Shown here: piece by piece, positions 6,787-13,291 of the stretch
How positions within the stretch are numbered: position 1 is the stretch's first letter
How the letters are laid out: every line of letters starts with the position of its first letter
Source: Pseudomonadota bacterium
Lineage (GTDB): Bacteria; Myxococcota; Bradymonadia; UBA4248
Direction: 5' to 3'
Assembly (NCBI GenBank): GCA_017629415.1
Contig: JAGBXG010000502.1
Coordinates: 1 to 21,198, forward strand
Length of the DNA: 21,198 nucleotides
Notes under the pieces: model-generated
Databases searched by the model: none
Told to the model about the DNA's origin: nothing
What the model saw: the letters and a program-made list of their open reading frames with translations, nothing else
Made by a program: the position numbers and the translations under genes

Positions 6787-8661
6787 TTAGATAGACAGCG
6801 ATTCGCTGTTGCGTCTGACCTTAATTTCAAAGATCGTGCGCGTAACGAAGAAAGCCGTATAAACCGTAGAAATCAGACCGAGGAGCAAGGTAACGGCGAA
6901 TCCTTTGACGGGACCGGAGCCGAAATTCATGAGAACGATGGCAGCCACTGCGGTCGTGATATTGGAGTCAAGAATGGTCCAAAGTGCTTTATCGTAACCG
7001 ATAAGGATGGCTTTTCTTGGGGATTCGTTATTTCTTAACTCTTCACGAATACGTTCGAAGATGATGACGTTGGCATCGACTGACATACCGACGGTAAGGA
7101 CGATACCAGCGATACCGGGCATGGTGAGAGAGGCACCCATGGTGGCCATACCTGCCATAATGAAGAGCACATTGCAGAACAGTGCGAAGGCTGCAATGAC
7201 GCCGCTGCCACGGTAGTAAATGGCCATAAATACGAAGACGAGTGCGAAGCCGATGGCGAGAGATTTCATACCGGATTCGATGGCATCTTGTCCGAGCGAG
7301 GCGCCGACGAGAGTTTTATGTTCCTGACGGATAGGAGCGGGGAGAGCCCCGGAGCGGAGTGAGACGACGAGGTTATTGACTTCAGTCATTGTTTCCTGAC
7401 GGTTTCCGCGTCCCATTTCGATGGAGACGTTTCCGCCGGGGATTTCGCTGCGGATAACGGGGTCACTGACGAGCTGATCATCCATTAAGATGGCAAGCTG
7501 ATCGCCGACGTGTTCTTTGGTCAGATTATGGAAGATGTCACCGCCCACGCGATTGAGTTTGAGCGAGACGTAAGGCATATTGGTATCAGGATTTGTGGCC
7601 GGATATGCAGCATCGACGTTTTCGCCGCCAAGTGCTGGCAAGTCGGTACGCACGAGGCGCATACGCCAGCTTGTAGGCAATTTGGTCAAGTCAACATCTT
7701 CAGCGACTTCCATTTTGCGTTCACGGAGGTCAACTTTTTCGTAGACGATTTCACGTCCGCTTGGGATATCCATTTCGTTAGCGCGTGCAAAAGCTTTCAA
7801 GATATCTTTACCGGAAGTTATGATGCGTCCGGTGTTGGCATCAATGACATCATCGGCACGAATCATGCCGCCGCCGATATAGATGCCGCTGTTTTCAGTG
7901 ATTTTTTGACTTAAATTGGTGAAAACAGCCAAACTTTCGTTGCGATCTGCCACGAGTTTGAAGGTCAAAACAGCCGTTGTAGAAATTAATTTTTCTGCTG
8001 CATCCACGCGCGAACGTGAAAGGCCAGGAAGTTCGATAGCAATCTGATTTCCTTGTTCCACACGTACTGTAGGTTGGGCGACCCCGAGTCCGTCAATACG
8101 TTCACGAATGATTTCTACAGCTTGCTGAATGGCGTACTGTTCTTGTTCTTGTTTATAACCGGGTATCCAGCCGACTTTGACTTCATCACCACTTGCGGCA
8201 ATTGTTCTCAAATCTGAATTAATCGATTTGATAAACTTATCGTTCATGATGTTGACGTCTGCGGCATTTTGGAATTTGAATGTAATTTCGAGCGCATTCT
8301 GATCGAAAACATAGCTCGTGGCGATACCTTTTTCTTCCGCCAGAAGACTCCGGATGTTTGCTGCGTTTGCGCGCATTTTGTCAGCAAGAGCAGAGTCCAC
8401 ATCGACTGAATAACGGAGCATCAAACCGCCTTGAAGGTCAAGGCCCAAGGACAATTGTTTGGCTTTAGTCCAATCTGGGAGAGACGTGTACCAAGAGGGC
8501 AAAGGCGGATTACGGACATCAGTTTCAGAAACTTCTTTGTCAATATCATCCGCAGCTTCGGGATAAAGCGCCATTTCGACAACAGTCGGCACGAGCGCAA
8601 TACATGAAAAAATAACGAGAAATACCAGCAAGCCGGTTCTCAGCCACCAACTTCGCGACAT
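6787..8661 (-). CDS. secD: Protein translocase subunit SecD
   Basis: SecD is the larger subunit of the SecDF export motor in the inner membrane. The 624-residue protein has an N-terminal helix (~6-27), the conserved LSLGLDLQGG near residue 71, a large periplasmic domain, and a C-terminal six-helix bundle. That bundle begins at about residue 460 and includes VGMSVDANVIIFERIREELR, which carries the Asp used in proton transfer. The segment PALGGENVDAAYP and the RSGALPAP region before the bundle are also SecD-typical. The ATG has GAGG at 7 nt. It lies between yajC (165-nt gap containing a hairpin) and secF (20-nt gap), the usual bacterial order. Confidence 0.96.
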   Translation of the reverse strand: MSRSWWLRTGLLVFLVIFSCIALVPTVVEMALYPEAADDIDKEVSETDVRNPPLPSWYTSLPDWTKAKQLSLGLDLQGGLMLRYSVDVDSALADKMRANAANIRSLLAEEKGIATSYVFDQNALEITFKFQNAADVNIMNDKFIKSINSDLRTIAASGDEVKVGWIPGYKQEQEQYAIQQAVEIIRERIDGLGVAQPTVRVEQGNQIAIELPGLSRSRVDAAEKLISTTAVLTFKLVADRNESLAVFTNLSQKITENSGIYIGGGMIRADDVIDANTGRIITSGKDILKAFARANEMDIPSGREIVYEKVDLRERKMEVAEDVDLTKLPTSWRMRLVRTDLPALGGENVDAAYPATNPDTNMPYVSLKLNRVGGDIFHNLTKEHVGDQLAILMDDQLVSDPVIRSEIPGGNVSIEMGRGNRQETMTEVNNLVVSLRSGALPAPIRQEHKTLVGASLGQDAIESGMKSLAIGFALVFVFMAIYYRGSGVIAAFALFCNVLFIMAGMATMGASLTMPGIAGIVLTVGMSVDANVIIFERIREELRNNESPRKAILIGYDKALWTILDSNITTAVAAIVLMNFGSGPVKGFAVTLLLGLISTVYTAFFVTRTIFEIKVRRNSESLSI

Positions 8662-8738
8662 CGCGTAACCTCATTCTTTGAGTGTATGCACAGGGATAAG
8701 CCTGTATATATGATATGACTACTGTCTATACATAAAGA

Positions 8739-8756
8739 CCGCTGCAACCGCAGCGG
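8739..8756 (-). promoter_or_regulatory. Hairpin between yajC and secD
   Basis: CCGCTGC (8739-8745) and GCAGCGG (8750-8756) form a perfect 7-bp stem with loop AACC in the 165-nt yajC-secD spacer. Only a TCTTTA stretch follows on the minus strand, so it is at best a weak terminator or attenuator; RNA processing or stability is equally possible. The 10-bp palindrome GTGATATCAC overlaps its edge at 8756-8765. Confidence 0.35.
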
Positions 8757-8826
8757 TGATATCACTGACAACTTAGCTGTGATACATGTATCGACAAGTC
8801 TTCCTGAGTTAAACCCTATTGAAGCG

Positions 8827-9210
8827 TTATTTGTTTTTGCTCCATTTACTGTAAGCTTCATCAGCTTTATCGCTGTTATCAGCTTTATCGCTGTTATCAG
8901 CTTTATCGCTGTCATCAGCTTTAGTGTCGCTGATTTCTATATTATCTGGCAGAACACGGGCGACACCTTCGACATGAATGACAATTTCATTCTTTTTATT
9001 GTTAGCGGATATATCGATGGTCAGCCTATCCTTCTCGACTTTAACGATTTTAGCGAACACGCGGCTGACGGTTTCAATTTTATCGCCTTCTTTCAGACCA
9101 TCTAGCATCGCTTGACGTTGTTTTGCCATTTTTTGCTGCGGCAAAATCAAGAATACGTAAAAAAGAGCAATGATGAGTATAAAAGGTATTAAGCTTGAAA
9201 AAATGTCCAT
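8827..9210 (-). CDS. yajC: Preprotein translocase accessory subunit YajC
   Basis: YajC is a small inner-membrane partner of SecDF. The 127-residue protein has one N-terminal membrane helix (about 5-23, SLIPFILIIALFYVFLILP) followed by PQQKMAKQRQAMLDGLKEGD, the classical YajC motif, and a small beta domain with KIVKVEKDRLTIDI. The C-terminal ~30 residues are unusual: a charged low-complexity tail of repeated DKADNS/DKADDS units, encoded by an 18-bp tandem repeat. No strong ribosome binding site is seen (AAAG near the ATG). It is the first gene of the yajC-secD-secF unit. Confidence 0.94.
   Translation of the reverse strand: MDIFSSLIPFILIIALFYVFLILPQQKMAKQRQAMLDGLKEGDKIETVSRVFAKIVKVEKDRLTIDISANNKKNEIVIHVEGVARVLPDNIEISDTKADDSDKADNSDKADNSDKADEAYSKWSKNK
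8863..8916. repeat. yajC: 18-bp tandem repeat, three copies, inside yajC
   Basis: AGCTTTATCGCTGTTATC is present at 8863-8880, 8881-8898 and, with one change (GTCATC), 8899-8916, followed by a partial fourth unit. The period is a multiple of three, so the frame is kept and the protein tail repeats DKADNS. Copy number could vary by replication slippage. Confidence 0.95.
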
Positions 9211-9378
9211 ATCTTTAAATCATTGAGGTGATGAATCGGTCACAGACTCTGAGAGTCAACGAGAATAATGTGAGGATAACTCTCATCCATTCCTAACCCT
9301 CAGTGGACTTTAATCACATTTGCTTTCGATCCAATCTAAATGTGCTGAAGTCTTTGGCAAATGCACTAAACCACTTGA

Positions 9379-9405
9379 CTTTTGCCATTTTTTAGATGGC
9401 AAAAG
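9379..9405. promoter_or_regulatory. Strong hairpin in the yajC upstream gap
   Basis: CTTTTGCCAT (9379-9388) and ATGGCAAAAG (9396-9405) pair perfectly over 10 bp with a 7-nt loop. There is no clear U-run on either side. It may help end transcription from the pseudouridine synthase gene, or act in the yajC leader. Confidence 0.35.
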
Positions 9406-9452
9406 ACGCACGGTATTACCAAAGATGACTATATTGGTCAAGAAATGGCTTG

Positions 9453-9471
9453 AAATGCCCTTTTGGCATTT
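9453..9471 (-). terminator. Weak terminator-like hairpin after the pseudouridine synthase gene
   Basis: AAATGCC (9453-9459) and GGCATTT (9465-9471) form a 7-bp stem beginning 8 nt past the stop codon. The U-tract on the minus strand is short. On the plus strand the hairpin is followed by a T-rich stretch, but no plus-strand gene precedes it. Confidence 0.4.
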
Positions 9472-9478
9472 TTCATTT

Positions 9479-10222
9479 TTAGTGTCCCAGTTTTTTTAAT
9501 TTGCGTATCAAGTTTTCGAACTCTTGGGGACGCGGAGCGGAAATTTCGACATATTCTCGGGTGCTTGGGTGTTGCACAGTTAATTTTTCGGCATGCAGAC
9601 ACAGACGTTTGGGATCTATTGTTCTGAGACTACGTGGTAATGGCTGTCCATATAAGGGATCGCCGATGATAGGCAGCCCGATGGAGGCTAAATGAACTCT
9701 GATTTGGTGTGTTCTTCCTGTCAATGGCTGGCACCGATAGACCCCACAAACCCCATCACGCAGTTCAAATGCAACCTCACAGGTGACTTGAGTTTTCGCC
9801 ATTTTGCGTTTTTTGCCGTTCACGCCGAATTTCTGCATACGGCCTCCAGGCAACTCGCCAATGGGGTTATCAATCAACCAAGCACTGCCTGGTGTGCGAT
9901 ATTTTGGAGGTACATCCAAACCGCATGTGCATATTGCACAATAAGTTTTCTCAATCGTATGCGTTTGAAATTGTTCTGAAATAGAAGCGTTTGCAGATTC
10001 ATCTTTGGTCATCAATATGACCCCAGAAGTCAAAGCGTCCAGGCGGTGATGCAATCCGACATAAATCTTATTTTTTTCATCGCCTGCAGCATTTTCCTCG
10101 AGATAACGGCGGACAGCAGCATAGCAATGATCGCGATTTGGATCTAATGTTGCCTGACTGGGCATTCCTGAAGGTTTATTGACAACAATCAAGTATTTGT
10201 CTTCAAAAAGCACATTGATCAT
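9479..10222 (-). CDS. RluA-family RNA pseudouridine synthase
   Basis: Enzymes of this family convert specific uridines of 23S rRNA or tRNA to pseudouridine. The 247-residue protein has the catalytic motif HRLDALTSG, with the nucleophilic Asp at about residue 62. It also has PLTGRTHQIRVHL and IGDPLYG, both RluA-family signatures. There is no N-terminal S4 RNA-binding domain, so it resembles the short RluA/TruC-type members. The position after HRLD is Ala rather than the common Arg/Lys. An in-frame ATG at 10228 gives two more residues, but the AAGG sits directly against it; the ATG at 10222 is better spaced, so that start is preferred. The target uridine cannot be told from sequence. The mglA terminator lies just upstream, so it is probably transcribed separately. 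Confidence 0.9.
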   Translation of the reverse strand: MINVLFEDKYLIVVNKPSGMPSQATLDPNRDHCYAAVRRYLEENAAGDEKNKIYVGLHHRLDALTSGVILMTKDESANASISEQFQTHTIEKTYCAICTCGLDVPPKYRTPGSAWLIDNPIGELPGGRMQKFGVNGKKRKMAKTQVTCEVAFELRDGVCGVYRCQPLTGRTHQIRVHLASIGLPIIGDPLYGQPLPRSLRTIDPKRLCLHAEKLTVQHPSTREYVEISAPRPQEFENLIRKLKKLGH

Positions 10223-10237
10223 GCGCATCCTTATGGC

Positions 10238-10267
10238 AAAAAAAAGGCCTGCAAGGACATGCAGGCC
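10238..10267 (-). terminator. Rho-independent terminator of mglA
   Basis: GGCCTGC (10246-10252) and GCAGGCC (10261-10267) pair perfectly with an 8-nt loop. An A8 run (10238-10245) gives the minus-strand U-tract. A T-run on the other side could let it work in both directions. Confidence 0.88.
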
Positions 10268-10292
10268 ATGATTTTTTAAATGTGTGGCAAAA

Positions 10293-10889
10293 TTATTTAC
10301 CGTTTTTACGAAGGTCTGAAAGGATCATTTTAGTGACTTCTTTGAGGCATTCGAAGACGCCTGTGCCATCGGAAGCAACGGCTTCGAAATCCGGTACTTT
10401 GGGGTACCATTGGTTGAGTTCACTGCGGAGCACATCGACGGGCAGAGCATTGGGCAGGTCACGTTTGTTGTATTGGATGACAAACGGAATTTTTTCAACG
10501 TCAAAGCCGTAAGCACTGAGGTTATCAAGCAGGTCGTCCATTGAAATCAGATTGGCTTCAAGGCGTTCTGCCTGACTGTCAGCGACGAACACGACACCAT
10601 CCGCGCCTTTCATAATCAGACGGCGGCTGTTGGCATAGAACAGCTGTCCAGGAACAGTATAGAGATGCAAACGCGTTTTGAAGCCACGGATGGTCGGGAG
10701 CTCGATGGGCAAAAAGTCGAAATACAGCGTACGTTCTTGTTGCGTTTCGAGGCTGATGAGCTTGCCGCGTGTATCATCATTCGTCGCAGAAAAGATATGT
10801 TTGACGTTGGTGGTTTTGCCGCACAAACCGGGTCCGTAATAGACAATCTTCAGAACAATTTCTTTGGTCGTGTAGTTAAAAAAGGACAT
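10293..10889 (-). CDS. mglA: MglA-like small Ras-family GTPase
   Basis: In myxobacteria MglA is the polarity GTPase that switches the leading pole for gliding and pilus-driven motility; MglB is its activating protein. This 198-residue protein has the P-loop GPGLCGKTT (19-27), conserved R53 and T54, the altered Walker B/switch II sequence YTVPGQ with T78 and Q82, VFVADSQAER, and the guanine-specificity motif NKRD (141-144). These positions coincide with M. xanthus MglA as I recall it. The frame extends three codons upstream to a GTG, but AGGTGG lies 5 nt before the ATG at 10889 and family members begin MSF, so the ATG is chosen. No mglB is adjacent. Many MglA-type GTPases occur outside Myxococcus, so the exact process is open. 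Confidence 0.9.
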   Translation of the reverse strand: MSFFNYTTKEIVLKIVYYGPGLCGKTTNVKHIFSATNDDTRGKLISLETQQERTLYFDFLPIELPTIRGFKTRLHLYTVPGQLFYANSRRLIMKGADGVVFVADSQAERLEANLISMDDLLDNLSAYGFDVEKIPFVIQYNKRDLPNALPVDVLRSELNQWYPKVPDFEAVASDGTGVFECLKEVTKMILSDLRKNGK

Positions 10890-10934
10890 ATATACCACCT
10901 AAAAAGCAAAGGAACTGACTCTCAAATAATTTCC

Positions 10935-10951
10935 GAGACACAAAATGTCTC
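10935..10951 (-). promoter_or_regulatory. Inverted repeat in the mglA leader
   Basis: GAGACA (10935-10940) and TGTCTC (10946-10951) flank CAAAA, 45 nt upstream of the mglA start. It resembles the AGACAT...ATGTCT repeat upstream of the outer-membrane protein gene. An operator or leader hairpin is possible. Confidence 0.3.
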
Positions 10952-11041
10952 AACCCTTGCGTGAATACCCCCAAATCTATAGCAGTGTCAAATATCAAGG
11001 TTATTGACGCATGATATTCACAATAATGCATTTTATACGCG

Positions 11042-11071
11042 CTGAAAAGAGACAAACTGAAAAGAGACAAA
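11042..11071. repeat. Perfect 15-bp tandem duplication
   Basis: CTGAAAAGAGACAAA occurs twice in a row (11042-11056 and 11057-11071), directly before the candidate RNA. No coding frame is associated with it. Confidence 0.95.
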
Positions 11072-11072
11072 G

Positions 11073-11270
11073 GCATGTTTGTGCAACGGTGCGCGTAAAG
11101 GTCTTGTCGGCTTTGTTCCCACTCTCGGCAAGGGACTGGGAGCTAGGTTCGTAGGCTTTAAGCGCAAAATAGCACGAGTTATGGCTTCAACTCATCATAT
11201 CCCTGACTTTCGGTGAGGGACTGAGAAACTTGAAACTCACAAAATGTGTTCCGATCATTTGTGTTTTTTT
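11073..11270 (+). ncRNA. Candidate structured non-coding RNA (6S-like size, identity unknown)
   Basis: This ~198-nt plus-strand segment ends in an intrinsic terminator. Its 5' end CATGTTTGTG (11074-11083) can pair with CACAAAATGTG (11238-11248), closing a long stem. Inside are a stem CTTGTCGG/TCGGCAAG (about 11104-11132, two G-U pairs), a GAGTT/AACTC hairpin, and a CCCTGAC...GGTGAGGG hairpin. Closed stem, internal hairpins and length recall 6S RNA, but I cannot match conserved 6S sequences. The terminator's left arm overlaps the closing stem, as in riboswitch-like switches; the next genes downstream, however, are tRNAs with their own promoter. No open reading frame explains the structure. Confidence 0.35.
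11238..11270 (+). terminator. Rho-independent terminator at the end of the candidate RNA
   Basis: CACAAAATG (11238-11246) pairs with CATTTGTG (11256-11263), with one bulged A. Seven T residues follow at 11264-11270. No plus-strand protein gene precedes it, which implies a non-coding transcript. Confidence 0.65.
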
Positions 11271-11419
11271 GGGAAAAATGGGGGGCACAGTTTGTCTGTT
11301 TTTCGTCCTCTATGGCTGTCTTCCCATGTATTCATCGTAATTTGTGTCTTAATTTGTGCCTTATGTGTACGCCTTAAACGATGTTGAAGGTCAGTATCAC
11401 AAAAAACTTGATAAAAAAC

Positions 11420-11448
11420 TTGCATTACTTTCTGCATTCCACTAAAAG
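11420..11448 (+). promoter_or_regulatory. Promoter of the tRNA-Pro/tRNA-Arg/rpmG unit
   Basis: TTGCAT (11420-11425) and TAAAAG (11443-11448) are 17 bp apart. A GC-rich discriminator (GCGCCCCCG) separates the -10 from the expected start, 12 nt before tRNA-Pro. GC-rich discriminators are typical of stable-RNA promoters under stringent control. Confidence 0.6.
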
Positions 11449-11460
11449 GCGCCCCCGATT

Positions 11461-11534
11461 CGGGGCGTGGCGCAGTCTGGTAGCGCGCCTGCTTTGGGAG
11501 CAGGAAGCCGTAGGTTCGAATCCTATCGCCCCGA
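11461..11534 (+). tRNA. tRNA-Pro (anticodon TGG)
   Basis: This is a 74-nt cloverleaf. The acceptor arms are CGGGGCG and CGCCCCG with discriminator A. The anticodon arm CCTGC/GCAGG encloses the loop TTTGGGA, giving anticodon TGG. The T-arm contains GGTTCGAATCC. The 3' CCA is not encoded, so it must be added enzymatically. Confidence 0.97.
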
Positions 11535-11539
11535 TTGAT

Positions 11540-11613
<74 letters not shown>

Positions 11614-11659
11614 CTTTTTTTGTGTCCATTCACTCATGTTTATTAAATAAGAGGTTATC

Positions 11660-11824
11660 ATGGCAGCAATTCGTGAAAAAATTCGTCTCGTCTCCGAAGC
11701 TGGCACAGGCTACTTCTATACGACGACAAAGAATCGTAAAAAGACCCCCGATAAGCTTCGTTTCAAGAAATATGATCCGAAAGCTCACGCTCACGTTTGG
11801 TTCAAAGAAGCCAAGATTAAGTAA
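11660..11824 (+). CDS. rpmG: 50S ribosomal protein L33
   Basis: This 54-residue component of the large ribosomal subunit begins [20 protein letters not shown] and continues with [20 protein letters not shown], the typical L33 signature. It lacks the CxxC pairs of the zinc-binding form, so it is the zinc-free type. GAGG stands 6 nt before the ATG. It lies 46 nt after tRNA-Arg and is followed by a strong terminator, so it is probably transcribed with the two tRNAs. secE and nusG, common neighbours of rpmG, are not next to it here. Confidence 0.96.
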   Translation: MAAIREKIRLVSEAGTGYFYTTTKNRKKTPDKLRFKKYDPKAHAHVWFKEAKIK

Positions 11825-11846
11825 TTGAGCAAAGATATGATAAAAG

Positions 11847-11871
11847 ACGCACCCTTGGGTGCGTTTTTTTT
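11847..11871 (+). terminator. Rho-independent terminator of rpmG
   Basis: ACGCACCC and GGGTGCGT (11847-11864) form a tight hairpin followed by a run of T. It begins 22 nt after the rpmG stop codon. Confidence 0.92.
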
Positions 11872-11921
11872 GTTTTTGCACGTTTTTATCCTCTGATATC
11901 TCACATAAGAATACCCTGCGA

Positions 11922-11993
11922 AGCGTATGCCGGAACGGCATAGCGAAGCACTTTTAAACTGGCGGAGCGTATGCCGGAACGGCATAGCGAAGC
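11922..11993 (+). repeat. Two direct copies of a 28-bp GCGTAT/ATAGC palindrome
   Basis: Identical 28-bp units lie at 11922-11949 and 11966-11993, 44 bp apart start to start. Each contains TATGCCG-GAA-CGGCATA flanked by AGCG and GCGAAGC. They are members of the same palindrome family as the units near 5145, 5313, 17547 and 19755. Confidence 0.9.
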
Positions 11994-12003
11994 CGGATTT
12001 CGG

Positions 12004-12037
12004 CGTATTCGGCGCAAGCCAGAAAAGCCGAAATACG
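12004..12037 (+). promoter_or_regulatory. Hairpin directly upstream of hemW
   Basis: CGTATTCGGC (12004-12013) pairs with GCCGAAATACG (12027-12037) with one bulge, 22 nt before the hemW start. It keeps the CGTAT edge of the palindrome family, so it may be a decayed member. Whether it controls hemW is unknown. Confidence 0.4.
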
Positions 12038-12059
12038 TTGATATTTTCAAAAGGCCTAT

Positions 12060-13286
12060 ATGCAAGCCTCTGCTGCTCTCATGCATCAATGTTTGGATGC
12101 GCTTGTTCCCTCGCGATCATTTGGCATTTATATTCATGTGCCGTTTTGTGAACGTCGATGCAAATACTGTGCTTTTGTGTCGTCGGTGTGGCGGCCTGTG
12201 CCTTCGGCAGATTATGCGGCGGCATTGTGTCGCGAAATGGATACGCGACTGGCTGCATTTGAAGGGAGGCAACTGGCGACCGTGTATTGGGGAGGTGGTA
12301 CGCCTTCGATGCTTGACGATCATGCCATTGCTCAGGTTTTGGAACATATCTCGAATAAGTGCGGTTCAGCCCGTGAAATCACGCTTGAAGCCAATCCGGA
12401 ACATGTGACTTTGGAACGTGCAGTGATATGGAAATCGCTCGGGTTTACGCGGATTTCGCTTGGGGTTCAGTCGTTCGATAATGCCATGCTGGCCATACTC
12501 GGAAGACGGCATGATGAACAACGCGTACGTGAAGCGTTAAACGTGCTGCGCATGGCCGGTTTTGAAGAAATTTGTATCGATTTGATATACGGCGCACGGC
12601 GAACAGATGGCAAAAGCCATGAAGAAATCAAGCGCTGGCAGCAGGAACTTGAAACCGCGCGTTCATTAATGGTTGAACATGCCTCATGTTATGAACTGAC
12701 GCTTGAAAAACATACGCCGCTTTGTACTGCGCAGGAACACGGGCAAAATGTGCTTTGTGAAGAGGATATCATTGCCGATATGATGGCCATGATCCCCGAT
12801 GTTTTGGGCATGCAACGCTATGAAATTTCAAATTACAGCCGTAATCACTATTTTTCGGCGCATAATGTTTCCTGTTGGGCGGGATTGCCTTACCTCGGAC
12901 TGGGGCCTGGCGCTCATTCCCTGATCTTGTCAGATGCAAAATCATCAGAAGATGCAATCCTCCGGCGTGCCAATACAGGCAATGTACGGCATTGGCTTTG
13001 GAGCATGAAAAATGGTGAACAGCCTGAACCTGAATTTGTCGAAAGCTTGACAGCGCAAGAACATCTGGCTGAAAGATTGATGTGTGCCGCAAGAACGCGT
13101 TTTTGGTGGCATCCTGAAACGATAGCTCACTCTATTCATGGTAATATTGCCCCCTTCCTGCCTTCGCTGGACAAAGGCTTAAAATGCGGCTTGCTTGAAA
13201 TGAATGCATTTGGAAAACTGCGCACGACAGAACAAGGCATCGCCTTGAATAATCGGCTTGATACCCTCATTTTTGAATCTTTGTAG
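12060..13286 (+). CDS. hemW: Radical SAM heme chaperone HemW
   Basis: HemW is a radical-SAM-related protein that binds heme and delivers it to membrane enzymes; it was long annotated as an oxygen-independent coproporphyrinogen oxidase. The 408-residue protein has YIHVPFCERRCKYCAF with Cys30, Cys34 and Cys37 for the [4Fe-4S] cluster. It also shows WGGGTPS, EANPEHV, GVQSFDNAMLAILGRRH, DLIYG, and the HemW region SCYELTLEKHTPL with YEISNYSR and YLGLGPGAHS. The cysteine spacing and the lack of the HemN N-terminal part favour HemW over HemN. AAAAGG precedes the ATG at 5 nt. recO starts 5 nt after its stop codon, so it heads a hemW-recO-protease operon. Confidence 0.92.
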   Translation: MQASAALMHQCLDALVPSRSFGIYIHVPFCERRCKYCAFVSSVWRPVPSADYAAALCREMDTRLAAFEGRQLATVYWGGGTPSMLDDHAIAQVLEHISNKCGSAREITLEANPEHVTLERAVIWKSLGFTRISLGVQSFDNAMLAILGRRHDEQRVREALNVLRMAGFEEICIDLIYGARRTDGKSHEEIKRWQQELETARSLMVEHASCYELTLEKHTPLCTAQEHGQNVLCEEDIIADMMAMIPDVLGMQRYEISNYSRNHYFSAHNVSCWAGLPYLGLGPGAHSLILSDAKSSEDAILRRANTGNVRHWLWSMKNGEQPEPEFVESLTAQEHLAERLMCAARTRFWWHPETIAHSIHGNIAPFLPSLDKGLKCGLLEMNAFGKLRTTEQGIALNNRLDTLIFESL

Positions 13287-13291
13287 CTGCT

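Larger units (their letters stand above)
10890..11460. other. Long gap with candidate structured RNA and promoters
   Basis: This 571-bp region between mglA and the tRNA genes has no credible protein gene. It holds a palindrome in the mglA leader (10935-10951), a 15-bp tandem duplication (11042-11071), a candidate non-coding RNA with terminator (11073-11270), a fragment of the composite repeat (11264-11297) and the tRNA promoter (11420-11448). Confidence 0.6.

Noticed and set aside
8863..8916. Evenly spaced 18-bp repeats considered as a CRISPR or iteron array
   Set aside because: The units are contiguous with no spacers, lie within yajC and encode a protein repeat.
10896..10898. GTG at 10898 as mglA start
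   Set aside because: It lies inside the AGGTGG ribosome binding site; the ATG at 10889 gives the conserved MSF N-terminus.
11073..11270. Firm assignment as 6S RNA, SRP RNA or a known riboswitch
   Set aside because: Size and closing stem fit 6S loosely, but no conserved sequence blocks of these families could be recognised by eye.
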